Assembly (NCBI RefSeq): GCF_012277315.1
Contig: NZ_CP051157.1
Span: forward strand, 1,003,279-1,067,278
DNA: 64,000 nucleotides
Source of the DNA: Wolbachia endosymbiont of Ctenocephalides felis wCfeJ
GTDB taxonomy: Bacteria > Pseudomonadota > Alphaproteobacteria > Rickettsiales > Anaplasmataceae
Reading direction: 5' to 3'
Positions 38,116 to 46,976 of this stretch are shown here, one piece after another. The position numbers and the translations under genes are program-made. Numbering within the stretch: position 1 is the stretch's first letter; each line of letters opens with the position of its first letter. The notes below the pieces were generated by a model. The model saw only the letters and a program-made list of their open reading frames with translations. It ran no database searches and had not been told where the DNA came from.

Positions 38116-39177
38116 ATGGCTTTAACGCTGGAACAGTGGAAAGAAATACTAAATGCGATAGAATTCAACAACAACCCAGGTGATGTACTTGAACAGGTAA
38201 AAGCAAAATTAAAAGAACAATGCTTTGACACATATCAAAAGTGGAAACGAAAAGGCTTTGATGTGAACCACCTATTCAACGTATTGTTGAATACACTACA
38301 TTACCAAATTGATATTAGATGTACTTTGTTGCATATGGCTGCTTTGAATGGCCACTTAGATACAGTTAAATACCTTGTAGACAAAGAAAATGTTGATATC
38401 AATAAAGCAAATAATGACGGCAACACTGCTTTACATTATGCTACTCTCACAAGCTGCTTAGACATAGTTAAATACCTTGTAGAAAAAGGGGCTGATGTTA
38501 ATATAATAAATAATAACGGCAACACTGCTTCACATTTAGCTGCTCAAATTAGTGAATTAGATGTAGCAAAGTTTCTAATAGCACATGAAATTAAACTAAA
38601 GGGTTCTAAGGCACAAAAGCCAGGTTACCTAACAAAGCATAGAGAAATTTCTGAATATTGGGATAAATGTCTAAATGAAGTGAAAAAAATGAAAGAAGAA
38701 AAGATCGATCAGGGTATAACATTTTATGACGTTTTAATAAGCAAAGACAATAAATTAGCATCTTACATAAAGAATAAAAACATAAAAAAAAGGCTAGAAA
38801 CAGGAAATTATCAAACAGAATTTCCTATATATGCTAGTAAAATACAAAGTCAGTATAAGAAAGGAAAAGACAGAGCAATTTTATTAGATAAGGGTGAGGA
38901 CAGCATTATAAAAATTGTTAATATTGGTTGTGGAAAGCATTTACCTGAAGTAAGTAGTGTCAGTGAAAAAATAGTTAGATACCTAACAAATGATGATATA
39001 GAAAATTTAAACAAAGCAACAGAGAATTTACCTAAAGGAATAAAGAGAAAAGCTTTATTTGAAGAAGATAAAAGCAGCGCTAAATATTTTGCTGTTTCCA
39101 AAGCAGAGAGATGCAGTAGTAGTCTGAGCGACACAAAGGTAGAAAGTTTATGCCAAGCTCGATCAATGGAAAACTAA
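38116..39177 (+). CDS. Ankyrin-repeat protein with PRANC-like C-terminal domain
   Basis: The intact 353-residue member of the family has an N-terminal domain (MALTLEQWKEILNAIEFNNN to LHYQID, 1-70), three ankyrin repeats (72-165) and a C-terminal domain with the PRANC pattern: EISEYWDKCLNEVKKMKEEK, ITFYDVLI, KLASYIKNKN, FPIYASKIQSQYKK and IVRYLTNDDIENLNKA. PRANC modules recruit SCF ubiquitin ligases in poxviruses and occur in Nasonia and Wolbachia. A role in host ubiquitination is an inference. The ribosome-binding site is AAGGGGAAG. It serves as reference for the two broken paralogues at 20976-23733. Confidence 0.9.
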   Translation: MALTLEQWKEILNAIEFNNNPGDVLEQVKAKLKEQCFDTYQKWKRKGFDVNHLFNVLLNTLHYQIDIRCTLLHMAALNGHLDTVKYLVDKENVDINKANNDGNTALHYATLTSCLDIVKYLVEKGADVNIINNNGNTASHLAAQISELDVAKFLIAHEIKLKGSKAQKPGYLTKHREISEYWDKCLNEVKKMKEEKIDQGITFYDVLISKDNKLASYIKNKNIKKRLETGNYQTEFPIYASKIQSQYKKGKDRAILLDKGEDSIIKIVNIGCGKHLPEVSSVSEKIVRYLTNDDIENLNKATENLPKGIKRKALFEEDKSSAKYFAVSKAERCSSSLSDTKVESLCQARSMEN

Positions 39178-39316
39178 GGAATTAATTGTCTTATGTTGTA
39201 TAGCTGCTTATGAAGGATGTGAGTGTAGTTGAATGTTTCTTGCCTACCGTAATACTGTTTAAAACTTTAACAAATAGGGCTTTTATTCTGGAAGGTAATT
39301 TAAAGGAAAGAAGGTC

Positions 39317-39562
39317 TTAGCACACTGTTAAACAAATCTCTTTAGGTGTAAAAAGCTGAACACAGCTACCAAAGGTATAAAATACTAGACCCTTAATAGA
39401 TAACCACTTGCTGGTATAAGAAATAAAGGGATTATTTGAGTAAGCAACTCTACTTATGTCAACTTTCTTACATCTCATATGCTTGTGCCCATGAATATAT
39501 TGATTAATTTTTTCCTGACAATGATTTGCATCTTTTAAAATAGATTTAGAAAATATTGACAT
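39317..39562 (-). CDS. Doubtful small hypothetical
   Basis: An 81-codon open frame, MSIFSKSILKDANHCQEKIN to CLTVC, has no ribosome-binding site and no recognised family. It may be chance or a decayed gene. It is listed only because the gap 39178-39697 is otherwise empty. Confidence 0.25.
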   Translation of the reverse strand: MSIFSKSILKDANHCQEKINQYIHGHKHMRCKKVDISRVAYSNNPFISYTSKWLSIKGLVFYTFGSCVQLFTPKEICLTVC

Positions 39563-39697
39563 CTATATTTAATTGTGATAAGATTACAATGGCTTAGTTT
39601 ATAAAACAAAAATTCACAAAATTCTATCACAGCGTGTGAAAGTTGGAGTTTAAAGATAATTAAAGCAAAAGTACTCTTGAAGAAAAGATATCTTGAG

Positions 39698-39913
39698 TTA
39701 TTTTTCTGCTATATTTTTACACAGTTTATCAAATTCTGCTGTCAACTTTATCAATGGAATAACAACCGCCTTGTCGTATAAAAAATCTTGAAAATACTTA
39801 TTGTTATCTAGTTTATCGTCTATCGAATACTCAGTAATTTTATTACCAAAATATAAAAAAGTAGAGCATTGAAAAAAATTTTCTTTATTTTCATAAAGGC
39901 CCGTAGGAAACAC
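39698..39913 (-). CDS. Small hypothetical, possibly a gene fragment
   Basis: A 71-residue frame with protein-like composition (NKITEYSIDDKLDNNKYFQD and KLTAEFDKLCKNIAEK) on the strand opposite the RepA-like gene. No ribosome-binding site is seen and the N-terminus looks truncated, so it may be the 3' end of a lost gene. Confidence 0.4.
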   Translation of the reverse strand: MFPTGLYENKENFFQCSTFLYFGNKITEYSIDDKLDNNKYFQDFLYDKAVVIPLIKLTAEFDKLCKNIAEK

Positions 39914-40054
39914 GGTATTACTTTAGTATAGGGTGTAGAAACATCTCTCCACTCATTATGTCTGAGGTAAAACTACCTTTTAAAGTATCACACTATTGTC
40001 AAAAGAATTTTCACTAAGGAATTAATCTAACATTTATTAAAAGGAGAAAAAAAT

Positions 40055-42199
40055 ATGCACGCTGAGCAAACTTTATTTGAAAAAGCAGCAGAAGTGAAAG
40101 CGGAGCTACTCTCAAGAATAAACTTGTGTTTGTCTTATCTACTACCAAATGGCACTTTCCGTAACGGGGTATTCTATGTTGGTAACATCAGGGGAGATAA
40201 GGGAAAAAGCTTGGTAGTAGAAACAAGAGGTGAAAAAGCAGGATTATGGCATGACTTTGCGACTGAAGATAAAGGTGACATCATCGATCTTTGGGCAGCG
40301 GTACATGGGAAAAGTACAAGGACAGAGTTTCCTCAGGTTATAAATTCAATAGGAGAATGGCTTGGCAGACAGCACCCCAAAGGGAAAAAGAGCATCAGAG
40401 AGCTAGAACAATACCTAACTTGTAGTTGGAGTTATCTAGATGAAAATAATCAGGTTATTGCTAAAGTTTATCGCTATGATCCACCTGAAGGAAAAGAATA
40501 TCGCCCTTTTGATGTCAAAGAACAGAGATTTAAAGAACCAGATGTGAGGCCACTTTATAATATTCCAGGTATTCTAAAGTCTGAAAAGGTTATGCTTGTA
40601 GAAGGGGAAAAGTGTGCAGAAGCGCTTATACAACAAGGAATTACTGCAACAACAGCAATGTTTGGAGCAAAAGCACCAGTTGAAAAAACTGATTGGTCAC
40701 CACTAAAAGGTAAACATATTATTATTTGGCCAGATAACGATGAAGCAGGAAGTAGATATGCTGAAAATGCTAAAAAGAAGCTTTTGGAACTAGGAGTTAC
40801 CTCACTTGTTACGCTCAGAATTCCACAGGATAAACCAAAAGGTTGGGATGCTGCTGATTGTATACTAGAGGGAGTAAATGTTGAAGAATTTATTCTTAAA
40901 AATAAAACTCCCAGAAAGTCAAAGACAATTGATACCACAACTTGGACCAACACTCCTCCAGAAAGAAAGTGGATTATTAAGGACTGGCTACCTGTGGGAA
41001 GTGTTACAGCTCTTTATGGTGATGGTGGTGTTGGAAAATCTCTCCTTGCTCAACAATTAATAACAGCCGCTGGTATTGGCAAATCTTGGCTTGGTATAGA
41101 TATTGAACAGATAAAAACATATGGTGTGTTTTGTGAGGATGAGGAGGAAGAGCTTTGGCGTAGGCAATGTGCAATACATAAACTATATCAATTGGACATG
41201 GAATCTTCTGATTTTCATGACAATGTTCGCTTGTCATCTCGAGTATGGAAAAATAATGTACTGATGGTTTTTAATAACAAAGATATAGGTCAATTAACTC
41301 CTTACTTTCAAGAACTACTTGAGGATATCGAATCATTTCAGCCAAAACTAGTAATTTTAGATACAGCAGCAGATCTATTCGGAGGTAATGAAAATAATCG
41401 TTCCCATGTGAGACAATTTATTCAAAACTGCTGTGGTCGAATAGCAGAAGTAATAAAAGGAGCTGTGCTGTTGTGTGCTCATCCTTCTGACTCAGGAATA
41501 GTACGAAAAACAGGTACAGGAGGTTCAACAGCATGGAATAATTCTGTTCGATCTAGATGGTATTTATCAAGACCAGAAAAAGCTGGTACTAGCCCTAATG
41601 ATCGTGTTCTTAGTCGAATGAAAGCTAATTATTCTGCATCTGTACAAGATAAAATTTTGTTTTATTGGCAAGACGGATCATTTATGCAGCATGGTATAAA
41701 CTTTGATCCAGGAAGAGTAGTAAGAGATAATTATAGTCGAAAACTTGATTTAGAACGGTCAAGAAGACATGACATTATTTTAGAGTTAATTGCTAATGAG
41801 GCATATAAAGGTGAAATTTATACTGCTGCACACTTTGCCAAGTGCTTTGAAGGGAAGTTAGGTCTTGGAAGCGAACGTAGTATTCGTGAAAGGATAAGCC
41901 ATCTTGCAGCCCTTGGATATATTAAATTCTTTAAAGAAGCTATTGGATATAAATCATCAAACACTAAATCAAAGTATGGTTATTTATGTGTGAAAGACAT
42001 GGAGTTAAAAGTTTCTGAAGATAATTATGTATTGGTAAAACCAGATTATTATATTTCAGCAAATGAAGGGGTACCACTACCAGTTGAAAATCCAGATATT
42101 TGGGTTGTACATAATGCTATAAAAGAAGATGGCAAACTCAAGAATTCGCCATCTTGCCATCTTAAGATTAATAAAAATGCAAGGAAATCAACAGTTTAA
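40055..42199 (+). CDS. WO phage RepA-like primase/helicase (TOPRIM + RecA-type ATPase)
   Basis: The 714-residue protein has a RBS AAAAGGAGAAAAAA. The N-terminus (30-110) resembles the zinc-less CHC2/DUF domain of phage primases (WHDFATEDKGDIIDLWAAV). A TOPRIM domain follows (VEGEKCAEAL at 182, IIIWPDNDEAG at 223-232). A RecA/KaiC-like ATPase has GDGGVGKS at 322-329, ILDTAADLFGG as Walker B and AHPSDSG. The winged-helix-like end closes it. Such RepA proteins load or drive replication of phage/plasmid DNA. The gene is isolated in the island. Clustered 9-bp repeats begin inside its 3' end. Confidence 0.88.
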   Translation: MHAEQTLFEKAAEVKAELLSRINLCLSYLLPNGTFRNGVFYVGNIRGDKGKSLVVETRGEKAGLWHDFATEDKGDIIDLWAAVHGKSTRTEFPQVINSIGEWLGRQHPKGKKSIRELEQYLTCSWSYLDENNQVIAKVYRYDPPEGKEYRPFDVKEQRFKEPDVRPLYNIPGILKSEKVMLVEGEKCAEALIQQGITATTAMFGAKAPVEKTDWSPLKGKHIIIWPDNDEAGSRYAENAKKKLLELGVTSLVTLRIPQDKPKGWDAADCILEGVNVEEFILKNKTPRKSKTIDTTTWTNTPPERKWIIKDWLPVGSVTALYGDGGVGKSLLAQQLITAAGIGKSWLGIDIEQIKTYGVFCEDEEEELWRRQCAIHKLYQLDMESSDFHDNVRLSSRVWKNNVLMVFNNKDIGQLTPYFQELLEDIESFQPKLVILDTAADLFGGNENNRSHVRQFIQNCCGRIAEVIKGAVLLCAHPSDSGIVRKTGTGGSTAWNNSVRSRWYLSRPEKAGTSPNDRVLSRMKANYSASVQDKILFYWQDGSFMQHGINFDPGRVVRDNYSRKLDLERSRRHDIILELIANEAYKGEIYTAAHFAKCFEGKLGLGSERSIRERISHLAALGYIKFFKEAIGYKSSNTKSKYGYLCVKDMELKVSEDNYVLVKPDYYISANEGVPLPVENPDIWVVHNAIKEDGKLKNSPSCHLKINKNARKSTV

Positions 42200-42297
42200 G
42201 AAAATAGTAAGTTGGCAAGATGGCAAAAAGTTGCCATCTTAACAGCATGGCTAAAGTCCTCTTCTATGGCTGACTTAGGCAAGTTGGCAAGATGGCA
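42126..42297. repeat. Iteron-like cluster of AAGATGGCA repeats
   Basis: AAGATGGCA occurs at 42126 (+), 42155 (-), 42217 (+), 42232 (-) and 42289 (+), with an 8/9 copy at 42147 (-). The 17-mer AAGTTGGCAAGATGGCA is repeated exactly at 42209 and 42281. 42217-42240 forms a perfect 10-bp stem with a 4-nt loop. A related TGCCAACTT lies at 42367. The cluster covers the RepA 3' end and the following gap, next to AT-rich DNA. It could be a replication origin or operator for RepA. Confidence 0.6.
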
Positions 42298-42720
42298 CAA
42301 AGCTATATATATAAATATATACTATGTTATTACTCATAGTATATATTAGTAGTTGAGTGGAAGAACTGCCAACTTAAAATCTCTTCAACAGATGTGATAA
42401 AATTGGAGACGTAAAATAATAAATGTAAATCTTTGTCTCCATTATATGCTTAAAACTTGATCTTTTAAGAAAAGGCTAGAAAACCTCTTTTTAAGCTGGG
42501 TAAGATTTTTAGGATAGAAAAACGCCTATAACATACCTTAAAATTTTATTAAGAGGCACTCTTAGTGCTTACACTGTCACGGAGTAAAATTACATTTAAG
42601 TTTAATAGCTTTTTTATGCTCCTTAAAAGAAAAATTTTTAGATTTAAAGAGGTTTTGTAAGATAAGTTGCCTGTATGAACCAAAAATGTTATTATTGTGA
42701 TTATTAATTTTAAGTTAACT

Positions 42721-43350
42721 ATGGCCTATACAAGAGAACAATTAAACGAAGCAATTCAAGCGAAAAATGGTTTTGTAAAAGAATGTTTTGAACTTGGCCC
42801 AGCAATGGTATTTATGCTAGTACTATCTTTAGGAACAGCAGTAGGAACAGTAACAGGAATTGCAGCTGGTATAGGAACTCTTACAGGTTTAGCTCTAAGT
42901 TATGTTAATTTATCACCTTTCATTGCAGGTGGAATCATTGGTTCTGTTATACCGTTAGTATTGTTTGTAATCGATGCTTGTTATAGTTTCAGACCATGGT
43001 TATCAAATAAAGAAGTCATGTCCTCAAAGCATCAACAAATTTTAACAGAATATTACAATAGCACTGAGTATAAAGTTAAGAGTTGTGTCAGGCATATTGC
43101 TAATATTGCTGTGTCCTTTGGAATCGGAGCAGGACTAGTTGCTCTTGGACTTACATCACCTGCAGCTATATGTGCCGTAACTCTGGTAGCAGCTTTAGCT
43201 GTTTTGTATCTTTTAGGTTTTGTGATCGATAAGGTAATTGAGTGCTTCTTTCCAGATGGAAGTGGTAAACAGCCAGATAGCTTAGTTAGTAGTACGAAAG
43301 TTGATAATGCTGATAAAAGCCATAGTCCTAAGCAACCACAGCCTTGTTAG
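42721..43350 (+). CDS. Hypothetical membrane protein
   Basis: The 209-residue protein starts MAYTREQLNEAIQAKNGFVK (an in-frame GTG at 42697 is possible). It has about four to five membrane helices in two groups (AMVFMLVLSLGTAVGTVTG, IAAGIGTLTGLALSYV, IGSVIPLVLFVIDACYSF; later VSFGIGAGLVALGLTS and VTLVAALAVLYLLGFVI). The tail is hydrophilic and Ser/Lys-rich. The family is unknown. It resembles the small membrane proteins scattered through this island and has no neighbour on the same strand close enough for an operon. Confidence 0.7.
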   Translation: MAYTREQLNEAIQAKNGFVKECFELGPAMVFMLVLSLGTAVGTVTGIAAGIGTLTGLALSYVNLSPFIAGGIIGSVIPLVLFVIDACYSFRPWLSNKEVMSSKHQQILTEYYNSTEYKVKSCVRHIANIAVSFGIGAGLVALGLTSPAAICAVTLVAALAVLYLLGFVIDKVIECFFPDGSGKQPDSLVSSTKVDNADKSHSPKQPQPC

Positions 43351-44587
43351 GGCATCTATACAGGAACAATGGACCTGAATTTTACAGTATGTGAAAGAGA
43401 ATGCAAAAGTAGTAAAACAGCTACACAAGTTAAGATTGAAAGGACTGTAAAGAAAACCTTAAAAAATACGTTTTTAAGTAGGTAGTCGCTCAACCAGAGA
43501 ACGTTTCTTTTTTGAGATCACAAAGGGGCTCTAAAAGGTAAGAAAAGGGTACTAAAATAGGATTTCCGGTTTTTGGGATTTCGGGATTTTTGGCAAATTT
43601 GGAAACGCATAGTACGTTACACCTAAGATATTAAAGTTCTATGTTTCCTGATTGTCTTATATGCAAAAATCTTGCATTTCCATCATTTTAAATTTTACAT
43701 TTTGGAAACGGTTCAAACCCGCCAGTCTGGCTGATTTCAGATTTCCGAAAATCTTATATATGTATATAATATATGTAAATATTATATACATAATAAATAT
43801 AAATATAAATAAATATAAAAATATAAAAGCTATAAAAATAAAACTATGAATATAAAGCTAATTAAGTTATAAGCTTAAGCTATGAGCTATAAGGGGGAGA
43901 GAAAAGAAAAAAACTTGTTACAAGGTGGTAAAAACGTGATAGCCATTTAAAACGATTTAGAGGGCATTTATAGAGCCACTTGTAATTAGATATGGGGGGT
44001 TTGGTTTGTATAGTTTTATTCAAAGATCGTCTGTAACACCCTTTAAAACTCGAATATGAGCATGGATATTGATGAACAAACCTAGTAGGAATTTACACAA
44101 GTAAGTTTTAATACGTTTTTTAAAACTACTAATGACTTTAGGTGGGCTTGACTACCCTCACCCAAAGAGCCTCTGTAACAAAATCCAAATAACCCATTGA
44201 ATGTGGTAGCTGAAATGTTTGAAAGATATGCTTTGCAATTGGCATGAATATTAAAATACTTTAGTTAGAGTTTTTATAAATAAAAGCTCAACAATCTGAA
44301 ACCTACAATTGAGAGATTGTTGGTCTTTTGGCATGGAAGTACAAAAACTATAAAAAAAATTCAAGTTTTTGCATTTTTTTTGGACGAATTTGCGATTCGT
44401 TACGTATATATATGTACACGTTTATTTATACCATGTCTCTAGGTAAAAATTTCCAATTGTATAACGTTTTAAACTACAGCGTTTTGGTAGCTTTATGGTA
44501 GGTGAAATAAGTTGTTCAAGAGTGGATTGTTCAAAGTGGGTTGGTCTGCCTCCCGAAATTACCATGCAGGATTGGCTCTTGCTACTG
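43351..44587. other. Long AT-rich noncoding region
   Basis: No credible gene. A very AT-rich block (43750-43860) contains TATATAATATATGTAAATAT and many ATAAATATAA repeats. A 9-bp-stem hairpin (CAACAATCT / AGATTGTTG) lies at 44289-44322. Stretches near 43450-43510 resemble the leader repeat at 53960-54000. It may contain remains of phage noncoding DNA. Confidence 0.5.
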
Positions 44588-44780
44588 GTAAGCCCTGGCT
44601 CAATATGAATGTGAAACAATTTTAAGAACGAACAAAATTGATATTGCTAAGACACTTCTTAAGCACGGTGCTAAAACTGAAGAGTTTAACTGTCTTAAAG
44701 AGATAAAACGTATTAGTAAGAGTGCGGTAGAGGCGCTCTTACCATATATACCTTATAGGCAAAAGATATTACACTATATT

Positions 44781-46415
44781 GTGGAAAAAGCTTGCAAGGA
44801 TCCTAGTTGGATAGAATGTCTTGAAAAAGTTTTATCAGAATCTAATTCAAACACTTCAATGTCAGCTATAAATGTACATATTATGAATGATCATAATAAG
44901 ACTCCTTTAGATGTTGCGTGTGAACTGGATAACCTTAATGTTGTAAATATGCTTTTAGAGTACGGAGCAGATCCTAATGTATATCATAGTGATTCACCAC
45001 TGTATTATGCTTTAAGAACAAACAAAGTTAACTTTGTTGAAGCGCTCCTTAAGTACGGTGCTGAAACTGATTACCTAGACTACAGAGGTTTTAGCCGTAG
45101 TACAATAGAAATGCTCTTACCATACGCATCTGATAAGCAAAGGATGTTTCACTATATTGTGAAAAGTGCCTGCAAGGATCCTAGTTGGATAGAATGTCTT
45201 GAAGTTTTATTAAAATATAATTCAGACAGGGAAAATCGAATTATAGATGTGAATAGGAGAAATGGTCAAAGTGACACTCCTTTATGTGTTGCGTGTGAGT
45301 TAGGCAACCTTAATGTTGTAAATATGCTTTTAGAGTACGGAGCAGATCCTAATATACGTGGTATCTCGTTTGTACCATTGCATATTGCTATAAAAGAAAA
45401 CAATATTGATATTGCTAAGGTACTTCTTGAGCGTAGTGCTGAAACTGATGACCTAGACTACAGAGGTTTTAGCCGTAGTACAATAGAAATGCTCTTACCA
45501 TACGCATCTGATAAGCAAAGGATGTTTCACTATATTGTGAAAAGTGCCTGCAAAGATCCTAGTTGGATAGATTTTCTTAACGACGTTTTGTCAAAAGATA
45601 ATACACACGACCCAACATCCGCTATAGATGTAAATATTATTGGTGATTATAACAAGACTCCTTTATATATTGCATGTGAGCTAGGCAACCTTGATGTTGT
45701 AAATATACTTTTAAGGCACGGTGCAAATCCTAATGTACATGGTACTTCGTGTATACCGCTGCATATTGCTATAAAAGAAAATAAGATTGATATTGCTAAG
45801 GCACTTCTTGAGCATGGTGCTAAGGCTGAAGAATTAAACTCTCTTGAAATCATAAAATTTAGCAGAGGTGTAGTGGAAATGCTCTTGCCTCATTTATCCA
45901 GTACAACAAAAAATCTGATGTTGCATCATATTGCTGCGGGTGACAGCATGGAAACTAATCACGATATTGAGATTGCAAAATTACTGTTGGGGGCAGGTGT
46001 TGACCCTAAGTTTTGTATTCAGGCAGGAATAGGGAAATCAAGTTCCAGCGCATTACACTGTGCTAAGTTAAAGGGAAAAGGTAAGCTTGTAAAATTATTT
46101 AATGGACGCGAAGAGAACTCAATTAACAATGATTTACATTGTGTTCAGCAGCCTATAACAGATAATACAACACATAACTCTCCACAAAAACAGTCCTCAA
46201 GAGGAAAATGGATGATTATAGTTCCAGCATTATTGTGTAGTGCTATGGGTGCTACGCTGGCTACAAGGGGAATTATACCTGAAATTGCTGCTATTGGAAT
46301 AACTGCAACAGTTGTGCTATCAGGAATTACTGGTGCTGTGGTAGGTGGCGTAGCAGGATATCTTGTTGATGTAACAATAAGTCAGTGCTGCAGTAATCAG
46401 CAGCGTGCAACTTAG
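44781..46415 (+). CDS. Ankyrin protein with three long tandem units, 5' end lost
   Basis: The frame is open from 44570 but has no start codon until GTG 44781, and the DNA from about 44635 already encodes IDIAKTLLKHGAKTEE. The gene is therefore 5'-truncated. From 44781 it gives 544 residues. Each unit of 140-155 residues contains KSACKDPSWIECLE, a pair of ankyrin repeats (CELGNLNVVNMLLEYGADPN) and a spacer (YRGFSRSTIEMLLPYASDKQ). There are three copies. Two C-terminal glycine-rich membrane helices (IIVPALLCSAMGATLAT and IGITATVVLSGITGAVVGG) end it. The membrane end is like other ankyrin genes of the island. A start at 44781 has no good ribosome-binding site, so it may be inactive. Confidence 0.75.
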   Translation: MEKACKDPSWIECLEKVLSESNSNTSMSAINVHIMNDHNKTPLDVACELDNLNVVNMLLEYGADPNVYHSDSPLYYALRTNKVNFVEALLKYGAETDYLDYRGFSRSTIEMLLPYASDKQRMFHYIVKSACKDPSWIECLEVLLKYNSDRENRIIDVNRRNGQSDTPLCVACELGNLNVVNMLLEYGADPNIRGISFVPLHIAIKENNIDIAKVLLERSAETDDLDYRGFSRSTIEMLLPYASDKQRMFHYIVKSACKDPSWIDFLNDVLSKDNTHDPTSAIDVNIIGDYNKTPLYIACELGNLDVVNILLRHGANPNVHGTSCIPLHIAIKENKIDIAKALLEHGAKAEELNSLEIIKFSRGVVEMLLPHLSSTTKNLMLHHIAAGDSMETNHDIEIAKLLLGAGVDPKFCIQAGIGKSSSSALHCAKLKGKGKLVKLFNGREENSINNDLHCVQQPITDNTTHNSPQKQSSRGKWMIIVPALLCSAMGATLATRGIIPEIAAIGITATVVLSGITGAVVGGVAGYLVDVTISQCCSNQQRAT

Positions 46416-46455
46416 TTAGCACATTGGTATCGATTATCTAAGTATTACTTGTACT

Positions 46456-46515
46456 AGGACGTGAAGAGCTCAGTGATTGGTTACGCGATATTGGGTGTAC
46501 TTTATCCTCAAATGG
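46456..46515 (-). pseudogene. Fragment of the LRR gene 3' end
   Basis: ACGTGAAGAGCTCAGTGATT and GGTTACGCGATATTGGGTGT parallel the last codons of the 34534 gene (about 34550-34605). Only about 60 bp are kept. Confidence 0.6.
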
Positions 46516-46524
46516 ATAAAAACT

Positions 46525-46672
46525 CACAGCATGCACTCAACAATTTGAATTACACCTTCTGTCCTAGTCCAGAACGTTCATTAGATGTATCAGAGAGCTT
46601 GCTACTAACCTTCTCACAAAACTTGCCAGTACCATAACCTACCAACGCACCAACTACTGCAGATAGCAGTAC
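46525..46672 (-). pseudogene. Fragment of an ankyrin gene C-terminus (membrane module)
   Basis: On the minus strand it reads SAVVGALVGYGTGKFCEKVS to GQKV and a stop at 46550, matching the end of the 20976 pseudogene (SAVAGALVGYGIGKVSQKL). The flanking GCATGCACTCAACAATTTGA is also shared with 20950-20990. The ankyrin part is gone. Confidence 0.8.
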
Positions 46673-46976
46673 CCGAAGAAACGAAAGATATGGAGAAATT
46701 TACCGCTCAGCCTCTTTTGAATCTAGAATAATTGGCATCTTTGAGGTCTTTTACGCTATTAAACTCATAAATTCATTTCTCTGGCTTTTTAGGTCGCTTA
46801 TAGAGGCGATTGAGATGAGATATAGAAAAGGAGGTCCAAAGCCCCAAACTCCTTTCTCAGATCATCTCTGGCGTTCATTTTTTTCTTTAACATACCCAAA
46901 AGTTTTGAAATGTAAAAAACTTGAATATTTTCTCAGAATTGTGTATAATTATTAATGGTTTTTCACTTGACTTCTT
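46673..46976. other. Transposase leader and dispersed-repeat remnants
   Basis: No gene. 46860-46955 is an inverted copy of 30475-30560 (CTGGCGTTCATTTTTTCTTT and TACATTTTAAAACTTT-like pieces). The remaining bases are unassigned sequence before the Rpn transposase. Confidence 0.5.

Noticed and set aside
43652-43849. 65-codon frame in the AT-rich block
   Set aside because: Composition is Ile/Asn/Lys from low-complexity AT repeats; no ribosome-binding site.
44422-44619. Minus-strand 65-codon frame
   Set aside because: Lies opposite the 5' remnant of the ankyrin gene; no ribosome-binding site or family.
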